In this document: positions 1 through 7,365 of the stretch, one piece after another | Layout of the letters: each line of letters opens with the position of its first letter | How positions within the stretch are numbered: position 1 is the first letter of the stretch | Source: an uncultured beta proteobacterium | Lineage (GTDB): Bacteria > Pseudomonadota > Gammaproteobacteria > Burkholderiales > Burkholderiaceae_C | DNA length: 7,365 nt | Reading direction: 5' to 3' | Assembly: GCA_903944555.1 (NCBI GenBank) | Contig: CAJASG010000735.1 | Location: 1-7,365 of the forward strand | Translations under genes and position numbers: made by a program | The notes under the pieces: generated by a model | What the model was told of the DNA's origin: nothing | Databases searched by the model: none | Seen by the model: the letters and a program-made list of their open reading frames with translations, nothing else

Positions 1-203
1 AGCACAACATCAATACCTTTTTTGTCGATCAAACGCAAACCTGCGTTCGAAATCCGCAGGCGAACCCAACGGTTTTCAGTCTCGACCCAGAAACGGCGAT
101 ATTGCAGGTTCGGCAGGAACCGGCGCTTGGTTTTGTTGTTGGCGTGGGAAACATTGTTTCCGACCATCGGGCCTTTACCCGTTACTTCACATACGCGTGC
201 CAT
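1..203 (-). CDS. rpmB: 50S ribosomal protein L28 (3' end cut by window edge)
   Basis: Reading the minus strand from the ATG at 203 gives 67 residues before the edge. They begin [20 protein letters not shown] and continue with an Asn/Lys/Arg-rich stretch, the segment [13 protein letters not shown] (residues 27-39) and a [13 protein letters not shown] stretch (45-57). This is the bacterial L28 pattern: a small basic protein of the large subunit, usually about 77 aa, so roughly ten residues are missing. A GGAG Shine-Dalgarno lies at 214-211, 7 nt before the ATG, and fixes the start. In proteobacteria rpmB is normally followed by rpmG (L33), which would lie beyond the left edge. Its upstream neighbour on the same strand is trxB, 225 nt away, a gap long enough for an own promoter and leader. 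Nothing odd is seen in the coding part. Confidence 0.96.
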   Translation of the reverse strand, partial: MARVCEVTGKGPMVGNNVSHANNKTKRRFLPNLQYRRFWVETENRWVRLRISNAGLRLIDKKGIDVV

Positions 204-409
204 CAGGACACTCCGATACATCTTTACGGCTATTACTGGCGATCAAATCAGTCTGCTTGCACAGACGGAACCAATCTCGCTTTAGCCTAACCTCGCCAAT
301 AAAAGGGTGGCGGTAACCCAAGGTTACGTTACATAACCCCCTGCCAAGGGTGACTTGGCAGATGTTGCTGCACTCTGGCCCTCACGGGCTGATTCCAGCA
401 AAGCCTGTG
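204..409 (-). promoter_or_regulatory. Candidate structured 5' leader of rpmB
   Basis: This non-coding stretch between trxB and rpmB holds several perfect short inverted repeats. Read on the minus strand in order they are: GCTG-GAAT-CAGC (399-388); GCCC-GTGA-GGGC (389-378, a GNRA-type loop, sharing two bases with the first); TGCCAAG-TCACC-CTTGGCA (360-342, a 7-bp stem); GTAACC-TTG-GGTTAC (327-313, a 6-bp stem); and GTCTG-TGCAAG-CAGAC (266-251). None is followed by a U-run, so none looks like a classical intrinsic terminator. The arrangement is compatible with a folded mRNA leader ahead of a ribosomal protein gene, or with trxB 3'-end processing structures. The inverted repeats are seen directly; the role is inference. 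Confidence 0.4.
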
Positions 410-415
410 ATTATA
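410..415 (-). promoter_or_regulatory. Consensus -10 box, candidate rpmB promoter
   Basis: The minus strand carries a perfect TATAAT at 415-410, just downstream of the trxB stop codon and about 207 nt upstream of the rpmB ATG. No convincing -35 hexamer is found 16-18 bp upstream (that stretch overlaps the end of trxB), and there is no TG extension. The position, in a gap where rpmB is likely to need its own promoter, favours a real site. The missing -35 keeps confidence low. Confidence 0.35.
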
Positions 416-428
416 GCCGGTTTCTGGT

Positions 429-1588
<1,160 letters not shown>

Positions 1589-2212
1589 ATGCTGACCACC
1601 GAGCAGGCGGCGCCATTGGCTGGGGCGGTCGAAAAGCGCCGTTTCAAGCGGGGCGAGACGGTGGTGGAACAGGGCAAGAACAGCCTCGCGCTGTATGTGA
1701 TGCTGACGGGCCGCGCCCGTGTGCTGATGACGGACAGTCAAGGGCGGGAGGTAATTTTGGCGACCCTGCGAACTGGCGACTGCATTGGCGAGATGAGCAT
1801 CATCGACGACGAGCCGCACAGTGCAACGGTGGTCACGGAGTCACAGAGTGACATGCTGGTGCTGGAGCGCGCGGTGTTTTCACGCTGCATGGCGGAAAAC
1901 GCGTCCATTTCCGATGCCGTCATGCGGGGTTTGGTGCAGCGTTTGCGTCAGTCCACCCGAAAAATCGGATCGCTGGCGCTGATGGGGGTGTATGGCCGGG
2001 TGGCCAACTTGCTGCTGGAGTCGGCGGTGCCGGGCGAGCGCAGGGAGCTTCTGACCCGCGAGAAGATATCGCGCTCTGACATTGCCAAGTCGGTGGGTGC
2101 GTCGCGTGAAATGGTGAGCCGCGTCATGAAAGACTTCGAAGAGCAAGGATTCATCGAAACCCTGGACAGCGGTACCCTGCGCATTTTTGAGCGCCGAGCG
2201 GCCGCCCGTTGA
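1589..2212 (+). CDS. Crp/Fnr-family transcriptional regulator
   Basis: Predicted DNA-binding dimer with an N-terminal cyclic-nucleotide-type beta-roll (about residues 14-100, with GREVILATL and GEMSIIDDEPHSATV), a long dimer helix (about 105-140) and a C-terminal winged helix (about 157-200). The recognition helix reads SREMVSRVMK (172-181) and carries the E-x-x-S-R pattern of FNR-like proteins (E174, S177, R178). Only two cysteines are present (C65, C100), so there is no FNR Fe-S cluster, and the beta-roll has H77-S78 where E. coli CRP has the cAMP-contacting Arg-Ser. The ligand is therefore unknown. The given start is the first in-frame ATG, but it has no Shine-Dalgarno and truncates a conserved-looking leader, so the 207-aa form is probably not the original protein. 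It lies divergent to trxB and 52 nt before ftsK, possibly co-transcribed with it. Confidence 0.85.
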   Translation: MLTTEQAAPLAGAVEKRRFKRGETVVEQGKNSLALYVMLTGRARVLMTDSQGREVILATLRTGDCIGEMSIIDDEPHSATVVTESQSDMLVLERAVFSRCMAENASISDAVMRGLVQRLRQSTRKIGSLALMGVYGRVANLLLESAVPGERRELLTREKISRSDIAKSVGASREMVSRVMKDFEEQGFIETLDSGTLRIFERRAAAR

Positions 2213-2264
2213 GCCGGTTTCGGGTTGGCAGGTGCGTTAAGCTAGCGACCGACTGGTTTTCTAC

Positions 2265-4592
2265 ATGACTTATTCGCTCAATACCCTCAATTCCTCCTCC
2301 TCTGCGCCTGAAAAATCGTCTACGGGCATGGGCCGCTTTGCTAGCGAAATGGCACTGGTCGCGGGGTTTCTGCTGTTGGCTTTGTGGTTGATCGCGTTGC
2401 TGAGCTACTCGCAGCAAGACGTGGCTTGGTCGACCTCTGGAGCGGGCATGCCGGTGCTGAACCGGGTTGGCCGTCTGGGCGCGTGGATCGCGGATGTCAG
2501 CTATTTTGTGGCCGGGTTTTCGATCTGGTGGTGTGTGGCGGCGGCGGTGCGCCTGTGGCTGTCGGTGCTGGCCGATCGCCTGCGCAACGAAGAGCAGGCG
2601 TCTATCCGCCCCGCGGACGGGCACCGCTTAAGAAGCCGATTCGCCTTTTGGCTGGGTTTGGCCCTGTTGTTGTATGCCAGCACCTTGCTGGAATGGTCTC
2701 GCCTGTACAGCCTGGAGCCGCGTTTGCCGGACCACAGTGGTGGCGTGCTGGGCCATCTGGTGGGCTCCTGGAGCGTGCAGTGGTTGGGTTTTTCGGGTTC
2801 TGGCCTGGTAGCGATTGTGCTGGGCGTCGTGGGCGCGAGTCTGGTGTTCCAGTTTTCCTGGGTGCAGGTGGCCGAAAGAATTGGTTGTTGGCTGGACACC
2901 TTTATCGAGTCTCGCCGTGAAAAGCGCGAGTTGGCACAGGATCTGGAGCTGGGCCAACAGGCGGCCCGTGAACGGGAAGAAATCCTCATTGATGAATACG
3001 AAGAGATTCAAGCCCACCACCCGAAACCAGTGGTGATTGAGCCGGTGCGGGTCGATCCGCCACCGAGCGCCCGTGTCGCCAAGGAGCGCCAAAAACCCCT
3101 GTTTTCCGAGATGCCGGACAACAAGCTGCCGCAAGTGGCGCTGCTGGACGGCGCACTCTTGCGCCAGGAAACGGTGGCCGCAGAGACGCTGGAGATGACC
3201 AGCCGCATGATCGAGAAAAAGCTCAAGGACTTTGGCGTGGAGGTGCGGGTAGTGCTGGCGTCGCCCGGCCCGGTGATTACCCGCTACGAAATTGAGCCGG
3301 CAGTGGGCGTCAAGGGTTCCCAGATCGTTGGTTTGGCGAAAGACCTGGCCCGCTCCCTCAGTCTGGTGTCGATCCGCGTGGTGGAAACCATTCCCGGCAA
3401 AAACCACATGGCGCTGGAGCTGCCCAACGCCAAACGGCAATCGATTGCGCTGTCCGAAATTTTGGGCTCGCAGGTCTACCACGAGGCCAAGTCCTTGCTG
3501 ACCATGGGGCTTGGCAAGGACATCATTGGCAACCCGGTGGTGGTCGATCTGGCAAAAATGCCACACGTACTGGTGGCCGGTACCACCGGTTCGGGTAAGT
3601 CGGTCGGCATCAACGCCATGATTTTGAGCCTGCTCTACAAGGCCGAAGCGCGCGATGTGCGTCTGCTGATGATTGACCCCAAGATGTTGGAAATGTCGGT
3701 TTACGAAGGCATTCCCCATTTGCTGGCCCCGGTGGTGACCGACATGCGCCAAGCGGCGCATGGGCTGACCTGGTGTGTAGCTGAGATGGAGCGCCGCTAC
3801 AAGCTACTGAGCAAGCTGGGCGTGCGCAACCTGGCTGGCTACAACGCCAAGATCGACGAAGCCACGGCGCGTGAAGAGTTCATCTACAACCCGTTCAGCT
3901 TGACCCCCGAAGCGCCGGAGCCGCTGCAGCGCCTGCCGCACATTGTGGTGGTGATCGACGAGCTGGCCGATTTGATGATGGTGGTCGGCAAGAAGATTGA
4001 AGAGTTGATTGCCCGACTGGCCCAAAAAGCCCGTGCCGCCGGTATCCATTTGATTTTGGCGACCCAGCGCCCCAGCGTGGACGTGATCACCGGCCTGATC
4101 AAGGCCAACATCCCGACCCGCATTTCCTTCAAGGTCAGCAGCAAGATCGACAGCCGCACCATTTTGGACCAAATGGGGGCCGAAGCCCTGCTGGGCCTGG
4201 GCGACATGCTCTATATGCCCGGTAGTGGCATGCCGACCCGGGTACACGGTGCCTTTGTCAGCGACGAAGAGGTCCACCGCGTTGTGAGTTACTTGAAGAC
4301 TCAAGGTGAGCCCGACTATGTGGACGGCGTGCTCGAAGGTGGCACGGTCGACGGTGAAGACGGCGCGGATGGCGAGAAGGGTGGTGGCGGGGAGAAAGAC
4401 CCGATGTACGACCAAGCGGTCGAGGTGGTCTTGAAAAACCGCAAAGCCAGCATCTCGCTGGTGCAGCGCCACCTGAAGATTGGCTACAACCGTGCGGCAA
4501 GGCTGGTCGAGGAAATGGAAAACGCGGGTCTGGTTAGCGCCATGAGTGGCAGCGGCCAGCGCGAGATTTTGGTCCCCAACCGCGCCGAATAG
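2265..4592 (+). CDS. ftsK: DNA translocase FtsK
   Basis: Septum-anchored, ATP-driven DNA pump that clears and aligns chromosome termini at division and activates XerCD recombination. The 775-aa protein is the short form, without the very long linker of E. coli FtsK. The N-terminus has four hydrophobic segments (about residues 29-48, 73-101, 125-143 and 160-199), followed by a charged linker (about 203-290). The motor has an alpha region (about 292-425) and a RecA-like beta region with Walker A GTTGSGKS (439-446) and Walker [10 protein letters not shown] (D565, E566). After an acidic, Gly-rich linker (about 685-711), the gamma winged helix (712-775, with [20 protein letters not shown]) would read KOPS polarity sequences. 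No clear Shine-Dalgarno precedes the ATG at 2265; the start is chosen because [12 protein letters not shown] is, from memory, the usual beginning in related bacteria. The stop overlaps a GTG in the lolA frame by one base, but lolA itself starts 26 nt later. Confidence 0.97.
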   Translation: MTYSLNTLNSSSSAPEKSSTGMGRFASEMALVAGFLLLALWLIALLSYSQQDVAWSTSGAGMPVLNRVGRLGAWIADVSYFVAGFSIWWCVAAAVRLWLSVLADRLRNEEQASIRPADGHRLRSRFAFWLGLALLLYASTLLEWSRLYSLEPRLPDHSGGVLGHLVGSWSVQWLGFSGSGLVAIVLGVVGASLVFQFSWVQVAERIGCWLDTFIESRREKRELAQDLELGQQAAREREEILIDEYEEIQAHHPKPVVIEPVRVDPPPSARVAKERQKPLFSEMPDNKLPQVALLDGALLRQETVAAETLEMTSRMIEKKLKDFGVEVRVVLASPGPVITRYEIEPAVGVKGSQIVGLAKDLARSLSLVSIRVVETIPGKNHMALELPNAKRQSIALSEILGSQVYHEAKSLLTMGLGKDIIGNPVVVDLAKMPHVLVAGTTGSGKSVGINAMILSLLYKAEARDVRLLMIDPKMLEMSVYEGIPHLLAPVVTDMRQAAHGLTWCVAEMERRYKLLSKLGVRNLAGYNAKIDEATAREEFIYNPFSLTPEAPEPLQRLPHIVVVIDELADLMMVVGKKIEELIARLAQKARAAGIHLILATQRPSVDVITGLIKANIPTRISFKVSSKIDSRTILDQMGAEALLGLGDMLYMPGSGMPTRVHGAFVSDEEVHRVVSYLKTQGEPDYVDGVLEGGTVDGEDGADGEKGGGGEKDPMYDQAVEVVLKNRKASISLVQRHLKIGYNRAARLVEEMENAGLVSAMSGSGQREILVPNRAE

Positions 4593-4618
4593 TGCGCGCT
4601 TCACTGCAAATAGGTTTC

Positions 4619-5254
4619 ATGAAATACAGGTTTTTTGCTATTATTTTAGGAGCTGCTTGCGCAGTATCTACGGGGGCTACAGGCCTAAATGACCTGGAAA
4701 ACTTCGTCAAGACGGTGAAGTCCGGCCGTGCCGAGTTCACCCAGGCCGTCACCGCGCCCGCCAAAGACGGGCAGGCGGCGCGCACCAAAAGCTCCAGTGG
4801 CACGTTTGAATTCTCGCGGCCCAACCGGTTCAAGTTTGTCTACAAGAAGCCGTTCGAGCAAAGCATCGTGGCCGATGGTCAAACCCTGTGGCTGCTGGAT
4901 GTGGACCTGAACCAGGTCACGGCCCGCCAGCAATCCAAGGTGATGGGCTCCACGCCCGCTGCGCTGATCGCATCCGCCCCCGATTTGAAGGCCCTGCAAG
5001 CCGACTTCACCCTGGCAGATGCACCGGACAAGGATGCAATGCAGTGGGTCGAGGCCACGCCCAAGGCCAAAGACAGCTCTTTGCAAAGCGTGCGGGTTGG
5101 CTTCAAAAGTGGGGCGTTTGCGGTGCTGGAGATTTTGGACAGCTTTGGCCAGCGGTCGACCATGACTTTCAGCGCCTTCCAGGCCAATGCGCCCTTGGAC
5201 GCTGGCAGCTTCCAGTTCAAGCCGCCCGCCGGTGCGGACGTGATCCGGCAGTAG
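4619..5254 (+). CDS. lolA: Outer-membrane lipoprotein carrier protein LolA
   Basis: Periplasmic chaperone that accepts lipoproteins from the LolCDE exporter and hands them to LolB at the outer membrane. The 211-aa product fits the family. It has a signal peptide (residues 1 to about 22: Lys/Arg start, core FFAIILGAACAV), then LNDLENFVK and GRAEFTQ (36-42), the hallmark GTFEFSRPNRFKFVYKKP (61-78), VADGQTLWLLDVDLNQV (84-100) and the terminal FQFKPPAGADVIRQ (198-211). The frame is open back to a GTG at 4592, but the ATG at 4619 puts the signal peptide at the true N-terminus and has a weak AGG 4 nt upstream. The cysteine at residue 14 is not in a good lipobox, so the mature protein should be soluble. 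Oddity: bases 4635-4678, coding residues 6-20, are AT-rich and match a diverged inverted copy inside rarA, so the signal peptide may derive from a dispersed repeat. Confidence 0.95.
   Translation: MKYRFFAIILGAACAVSTGATGLNDLENFVKTVKSGRAEFTQAVTAPAKDGQAARTKSSSGTFEFSRPNRFKFVYKKPFEQSIVADGQTLWLLDVDLNQVTARQQSKVMGSTPAALIASAPDLKALQADFTLADAPDKDAMQWVEATPKAKDSSLQSVRVGFKSGAFAVLEILDSFGQRSTMTFSAFQANAPLDAGSFQFKPPAGADVIRQ
4635..4678 (+). repeat. Dispersed AT-rich repeat, copy A (encodes the LolA signal-peptide core)
   Basis: The segment contains GCTATTATTTTAGGAGCTGC, then TTGCGCAG and GGGGGCTAC. It aligns without gaps to the reverse complement of 5823-5866 with 29 of 44 identical positions. Shared blocks are TGCTAT, TTT, AGCTG, TGCGCAG and GGGCT. 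Base composition drops sharply from the GC-rich flanks. The words GCTATT, AGCTGC-GCGC and GGGGGCTA-AGGCC match, from memory, short intergenic repeats common in Comamonadaceae genomes; that family assignment is unverified. True ends are not defined: flanking CAGG before and AGGCCTAAAT after may also belong to it. Confidence 0.55.
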
Positions 5255-5298
5255 CGCCACCACCGCGCGTTCCTGTAGCCCTTTCTCCTTGCCTGCCA

Positions 5299-6609
5299 GT
5301 GGTGTCCAAGTCCTCCCCCCTATCCCATCAGCCCTTGGCCGAGCGCTTGCGCCCCCGCACCTTGGGTGAGGTGATTGGCCAGCAGCACCTGCTGGGCGAA
5401 GGCATGGCGCTGCGCCTGGCGTTTGAGTCGGGCCAACCGCACAGCTGCATTCTGTGGGGGCCACCGGGCACCGGCAAGACCACCATTGCGCGCCTCATGG
5501 CCAGCGCCTTTGATGCCCAGTTCATCACCATCAGCGCGGTGCTGGGGGGGGTTAAAGACATTCGTGAGGCGGTGGACCTGGCGATTGCTGCACGCGATTC
5601 GCTGGAACAGCGCCGCACCATTGTGTTTGTCGATGAGGTGCACCGCTTCAACAAAAGCCAGCAAGACGCCTTTTTGGCACATGTGGAGAGTGGCCTGTTT
5701 ACCTTCATCGGGGCCACCACCGAGAATCCTTCCTTTGAAGTGAACTCGGCGCTCTTGTCGCGTGCGGCCGTGTATGTGCTGCAACCGCTGGATGAGCAAA
5801 ATCTTAAGCAAATAATAGCCAGAGCCCTTATGGAACCTGCGCAGCCAGCTATCGAAAGCATAGCAGTTGATCGCCTGGTCGCTTACGCTGATGGCGATGC
5901 CCGGCGCCTGCTCAACACGCTGGAGACCCTGACGGTGGCTTCGGCCCAAGAAAAAGTCACCGAAATCACCGATGTGTGGCTGCTCAAAGTGTTGGGCGAG
6001 CGCATGCGCCGCTACGACAAAGGGGGCGATCAGTTTTACGACACCATTTCAGCCCTGCACAAAAGCGTGCGCGGGAGTGACCCCGATGCCGCTTTGTATT
6101 GGCTGATGCGCATGCTCGATGGTGGCGCCGACCCGCGCTACATGGCGCGCCGTCTGGTCCGCATGGCCAGCGAGGACATTGGCCTGGCCGACCCACGTGC
6201 CTTGCGCCTGGCGCTGGATGCTGCCGAGGTCTATGAGCGCCTGGGCACCCCCGAGGGTGAGTTGGCGCTGGCCGAATGCGTGGTTTACCTGGCGGTGGCG
6301 CCCAAGTCCAACGCGGTTTACAAGGCCTTTAATGAGGTCAAAGCCTTTATCAAGAAAGATGGCACCCGCCCGGTGCCCATGCACCTGCGCAATGCGCCGA
6401 CCAAGTTGATGAAAGAGCTGGACTACGGCAAAGGCTACCGCTACGCGCACGACGAGGAGGGTGGCTTTGCCGCAGGCGAGCGCTACCTGCCTGACGGCAT
6501 GACCTCACCCGGTTTTTACCGCCCGGTCGAGCGCGGGCTGGAGATCAAGATTGCCGAGAAACTGCGCCACCTGCGCGAGTTGGACCGCAAGAGCGGTGGC
6601 GGGGCATAG
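5299..6609 (+). CDS. rarA: Replication-associated recombination protein A (MgsA/WRNIP1-type AAA+ ATPase)
   Basis: Clamp-loader-like ATPase that acts at stalled or damaged replication forks and interacts with SSB. The 436-aa product follows E. coli RarA closely: PLAERLRPRTLGEVIGQQHL at the start, Walker A GPPGTGKT (residues 54-61), Walker B and adjoining DEVHRFNKSQQDAF (112-125), sensor region GATTENPSFEVNSALLSRA (138-156), then DGDARRLLNTLE, FYDTISALHKSVRGSDPDAA, ASEDIGLADPRA, VYLAVAPKSNAVY and HLRNAPTKLMKELDYG. No ATG lies near the expected N-terminus; tandem GTG codons at 5299 and 5302 are the only reasonable starts, and neither has a clear Shine-Dalgarno. The frame stays open far upstream through lolA, but that part does not resemble RarA. 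It follows lolA by 44 nt and directly abuts the next gene. Residues 175-190, in the family's variable stretch, are encoded by the second copy of the AT-rich repeat. A run of eight G (5544-5551) keeps the frame. Confidence 0.96.
   Translation: MVSKSSPLSHQPLAERLRPRTLGEVIGQQHLLGEGMALRLAFESGQPHSCILWGPPGTGKTTIARLMASAFDAQFITISAVLGGVKDIREAVDLAIAARDSLEQRRTIVFVDEVHRFNKSQQDAFLAHVESGLFTFIGATTENPSFEVNSALLSRAAVYVLQPLDEQNLKQIIARALMEPAQPAIESIAVDRLVAYADGDARRLLNTLETLTVASAQEKVTEITDVWLLKVLGERMRRYDKGGDQFYDTISALHKSVRGSDPDAALYWLMRMLDGGADPRYMARRLVRMASEDIGLADPRALRLALDAAEVYERLGTPEGELALAECVVYLAVAPKSNAVYKAFNEVKAFIKKDGTRPVPMHLRNAPTKLMKELDYGKGYRYAHDEEGGFAAGERYLPDGMTSPGFYRPVERGLEIKIAEKLRHLRELDRKSGGGA
5823..5866 (-). repeat. 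Dispersed AT-rich repeat, copy B (inside rarA, inverted relative to copy A)
   Basis: Reverse-complemented, this segment reads CTGCTATGCTTTCGATAGCT, then GGCTGCGCAGG and ending AAGGGCT. It aligns ungapped to 4635-4678 at 29 of 44 positions. It lies in an AT-richer patch (about 5800-5866) of an otherwise GC-rich gene, also containing ATAGC (5815-5819) that is inverted relative to GCTAT (5848-5852). In RarA it falls between the AAA+ core and the conserved DGDARR segment, where E. coli RarA has an unrelated sequence of different length, so an in-frame insertion would be tolerated. Confidence 0.5.
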
Positions 6610-6825
6610 ATGGCGACCGCCAAGAAGTTTCCGGTCAACCCGGCCCACCCCGAGCGCGTTTGCTGGGGCTGCGATAAGTATTGCCCGACAGATTCGATGA
6701 GCTGCGGCAACGGTTCGGACCGGACGGCGCACCCGGTCGAGCTGTTTGGTGAAGACTGGCTCACGTGGGACGGCGCTGCGGTAGAGCCACTGGAGACCCC
6801 TGCTGACAAGGATAAACAGCAATAG
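6610..6825 (+). CDS. Small cysteine-rich DUF3079-type protein
   Basis: A 71-aa soluble protein of unknown function. It begins MATAKKFPVNPAHPERVCWG and carries four cysteines in the pattern C18-x2-C21-x3-C25-x6-C32 within CWGCDKYCPTDSMSCGNGSD, followed by HPVELFGEDWLTW. From memory this matches the DUF3079 family of small proteobacterial proteins. The cysteine spacing suggests a bound metal or Fe-S site, which is inference. The C-terminus (PADKDKQQ) is polar and probably disordered. Its ATG follows the rarA TAG with no gap, and G-rich bases at the end of rarA (around 6600-6604) can serve as the Shine-Dalgarno, so translation is probably coupled to rarA. There is no signal peptide or membrane segment. 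Confidence 0.82.
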   Translation: MATAKKFPVNPAHPERVCWGCDKYCPTDSMSCGNGSDRTAHPVELFGEDWLTWDGAAVEPLETPADKDKQQ

Positions 6826-6839
6826 TCGACCAGCGCTTT

Positions 6840-7365
6840 TTAGCGGTTCATCGGCTTGCCGCCATCGCGCTCCAGCCCCTTGATGTGGCTTAGCAAGGCA
6901 TCTCCCACAGCACTCAGTTGATCGTTCTTTGCATGGGCTTGGCTGTGCTGTCCAAGGGCCTTGAGTTGTAGCAACTCCTCGGCCAGGCTGTGCACTTGCT
7001 GGTGCAGTGCATCAACTTGGGCGAAGTGCGGGTGTGCGCCATAGCGGGCCTTGCCCGCCGAGTCCAGCCACTTGCCGAAATGGCATTCAAAATGGTCCAG
7101 CTCGGGAGGCGCTTCCCGCTCTCCCGCGCAAAATTCTTGCAGCGTCTTGAGCCAAGCCCGGTGCTCCACGCTTGCAAAAAGCAGGGGCAAGTCGTCGCGA
7201 CTCATCAGGGCTTGCGTTTCCCAATGGACGGGGGGTTTCCAGTTGCGCACCCAGTTGGGCATGGCTGTAGCCGGCATTGGACGTGCAATGCCATAGCCTT
7301 GCGCCTGTTCACAGCCCAGTTGCAGCAGCATGCTGCCGTGTGCCAGCGTCTCCACACCCTCGGCA
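6840..7365 (-). CDS. EAL-domain c-di-GMP phosphodiesterase with C-terminal CZB zinc-binding domain (5' part beyond window)
   Basis: The frame enters from the right edge and 174 residues are visible. The first are AEGVETLAHGSMLLQLGCEQ, then AQGYGIARPMP (21-31). This is the last part of an EAL domain, the phosphodiesterase fold that hydrolyses c-di-GMP; the catalytic EAL motif itself is outside the window. After a linker comes a CZB (chemoreceptor zinc-binding) domain: H68 in HRAW, C94 in CHFGKW, and H121/H125 in HQQVH. This fits the published pattern HxxW ... CxFGxW ... HxxxH, and the 27-residue C-to-H spacing equals that of E. coli DgcZ (C52, H79, H83). The protein may thus couple zinc or thiol state to c-di-GMP turnover. 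It converges on the DUF3079 gene with a 14-nt gap; only a weak CGCT-TTT-AGCG hairpin lies at their junction. The GTG at 7355 is inside the EAL motif AEGVET and is not a start. Confidence 0.88.
   Translation of the reverse strand, partial: AEGVETLAHGSMLLQLGCEQAQGYGIARPMPATAMPNWVRNWKPPVHWETQALMSRDDLPLLFASVEHRAWLKTLQEFCAGEREAPPELDHFECHFGKWLDSAGKARYGAHPHFAQVDALHQQVHSLAEELLQLKALGQHSQAHAKNDQLSAVGDALLSHIKGLERDGGKPMNR

Noticed and set aside
22..290. Plus-strand small open frames opposite rpmB
   Set aside because: Antisense to a certain ribosomal protein gene, no ribosome site, no recognisable protein.
342..360. TGCCAAG/CTTGGCA hairpin as an intrinsic terminator of trxB
   Set aside because: The stem is perfect but no U-run follows on either strand.
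2628..4604. Long minus-strand open frames opposite ftsK (2628-3761 and 3804-4604)
   Set aside because: They are mirror frames of a GC-rich gene, with His/Gln/Arg-rich composition, no recognisable domain, and lie entirely opposite a clear ftsK.
4632..4661. LolA as a lipoprotein because of Cys14
   Set aside because: The residues before the cysteine (L-G-A-A-C) do not fit the lipobox, which needs a Leu-like residue at -3, and LolA is a soluble periplasmic protein.
4888..5298. Upstream extension of the rarA frame through lolA
   Set aside because: The frame happens to be open but its translation does not resemble RarA and it overlaps most of lolA, which has strong family motifs.
5544..5551. Run of eight G in rarA as a programmed slip site
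   Set aside because: The frame continues correctly on both sides (Leu-Gly-Gly-Val-Lys), matching the RarA family, and no alternative product is evident.
4685..5949. Minus-strand open frames opposite lolA and rarA
   Set aside because: Low-complexity Arg/Gly/Ala-rich translations without family motifs; the plus strand is fully explained by lolA and rarA.
6826..6850. Bidirectional terminator between the DUF3079 gene and the EAL-CZB gene
   Set aside because: Only a 4-bp CGCT-TTT-AGCG stem is present, too weak to call.

Overview
The window reads as chromosomal DNA of a GC-rich betaproteobacterium, most likely family Comamonadaceae (Rhodoferax/Polaromonas/Curvibacter-like). This rests on the protein sequences, the gene order trxB | Crp/Fnr regulator - ftsK - lolA - rarA as I remember it from that family, and an AT-rich repeat type I associate with those genomes. 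No search could be run, so the genus is left open.

Layout. Minus strand, 1-1379: the start of rpmB (ribosomal protein L28, cut by the left edge), a 225-nt spacer rich in small inverted repeats with a consensus -10 box, then trxB (thioredoxin reductase). 1380-1538 is a divergent regulatory region with a perfect 6-4-6 dyad. Plus strand, 1539-6825: a co-directional run with short or no gaps, made of a Crp/Fnr-type regulator with an apparently broken 5' end, ftsK (DNA translocase), lolA (periplasmic lipoprotein chaperone), rarA (replication-associated AAA+ ATPase) and a 71-aa cysteine-rich DUF3079-type protein. The last gene is convergent on the minus strand (7365-6840) and enters from the right edge. 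It is the C-terminal end of an EAL-domain c-di-GMP phosphodiesterase fused to a zinc-binding CZB domain.

Most genes are housekeeping: translation, thiol redox balance, chromosome segregation at the septum, lipoprotein traffic, and rescue of stalled forks. FtsK and RarA both act on the replicating or segregating chromosome and LolA serves the envelope, so the plus-strand run looks like a growth and division cluster. The regulator and its dyad sit where they could control both trxB and the ftsK run.

The least ordinary features are three. (1) Two AT-rich segments, one encoding the core of the LolA signal peptide and one inside rarA, are diverged inverted copies of each other (29 of 44 positions identical by hand alignment), as if a dispersed repeat had been absorbed into two reading frames. 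(2) The regulator carries a recognisable N-terminal extension upstream of its first in-frame ATG, but the ATG with a Shine-Dalgarno is one base out of frame with it. (3) The rpmB leader can form several consecutive hairpins. I see no phage, IS element, CRISPR array, tRNA or rRNA.
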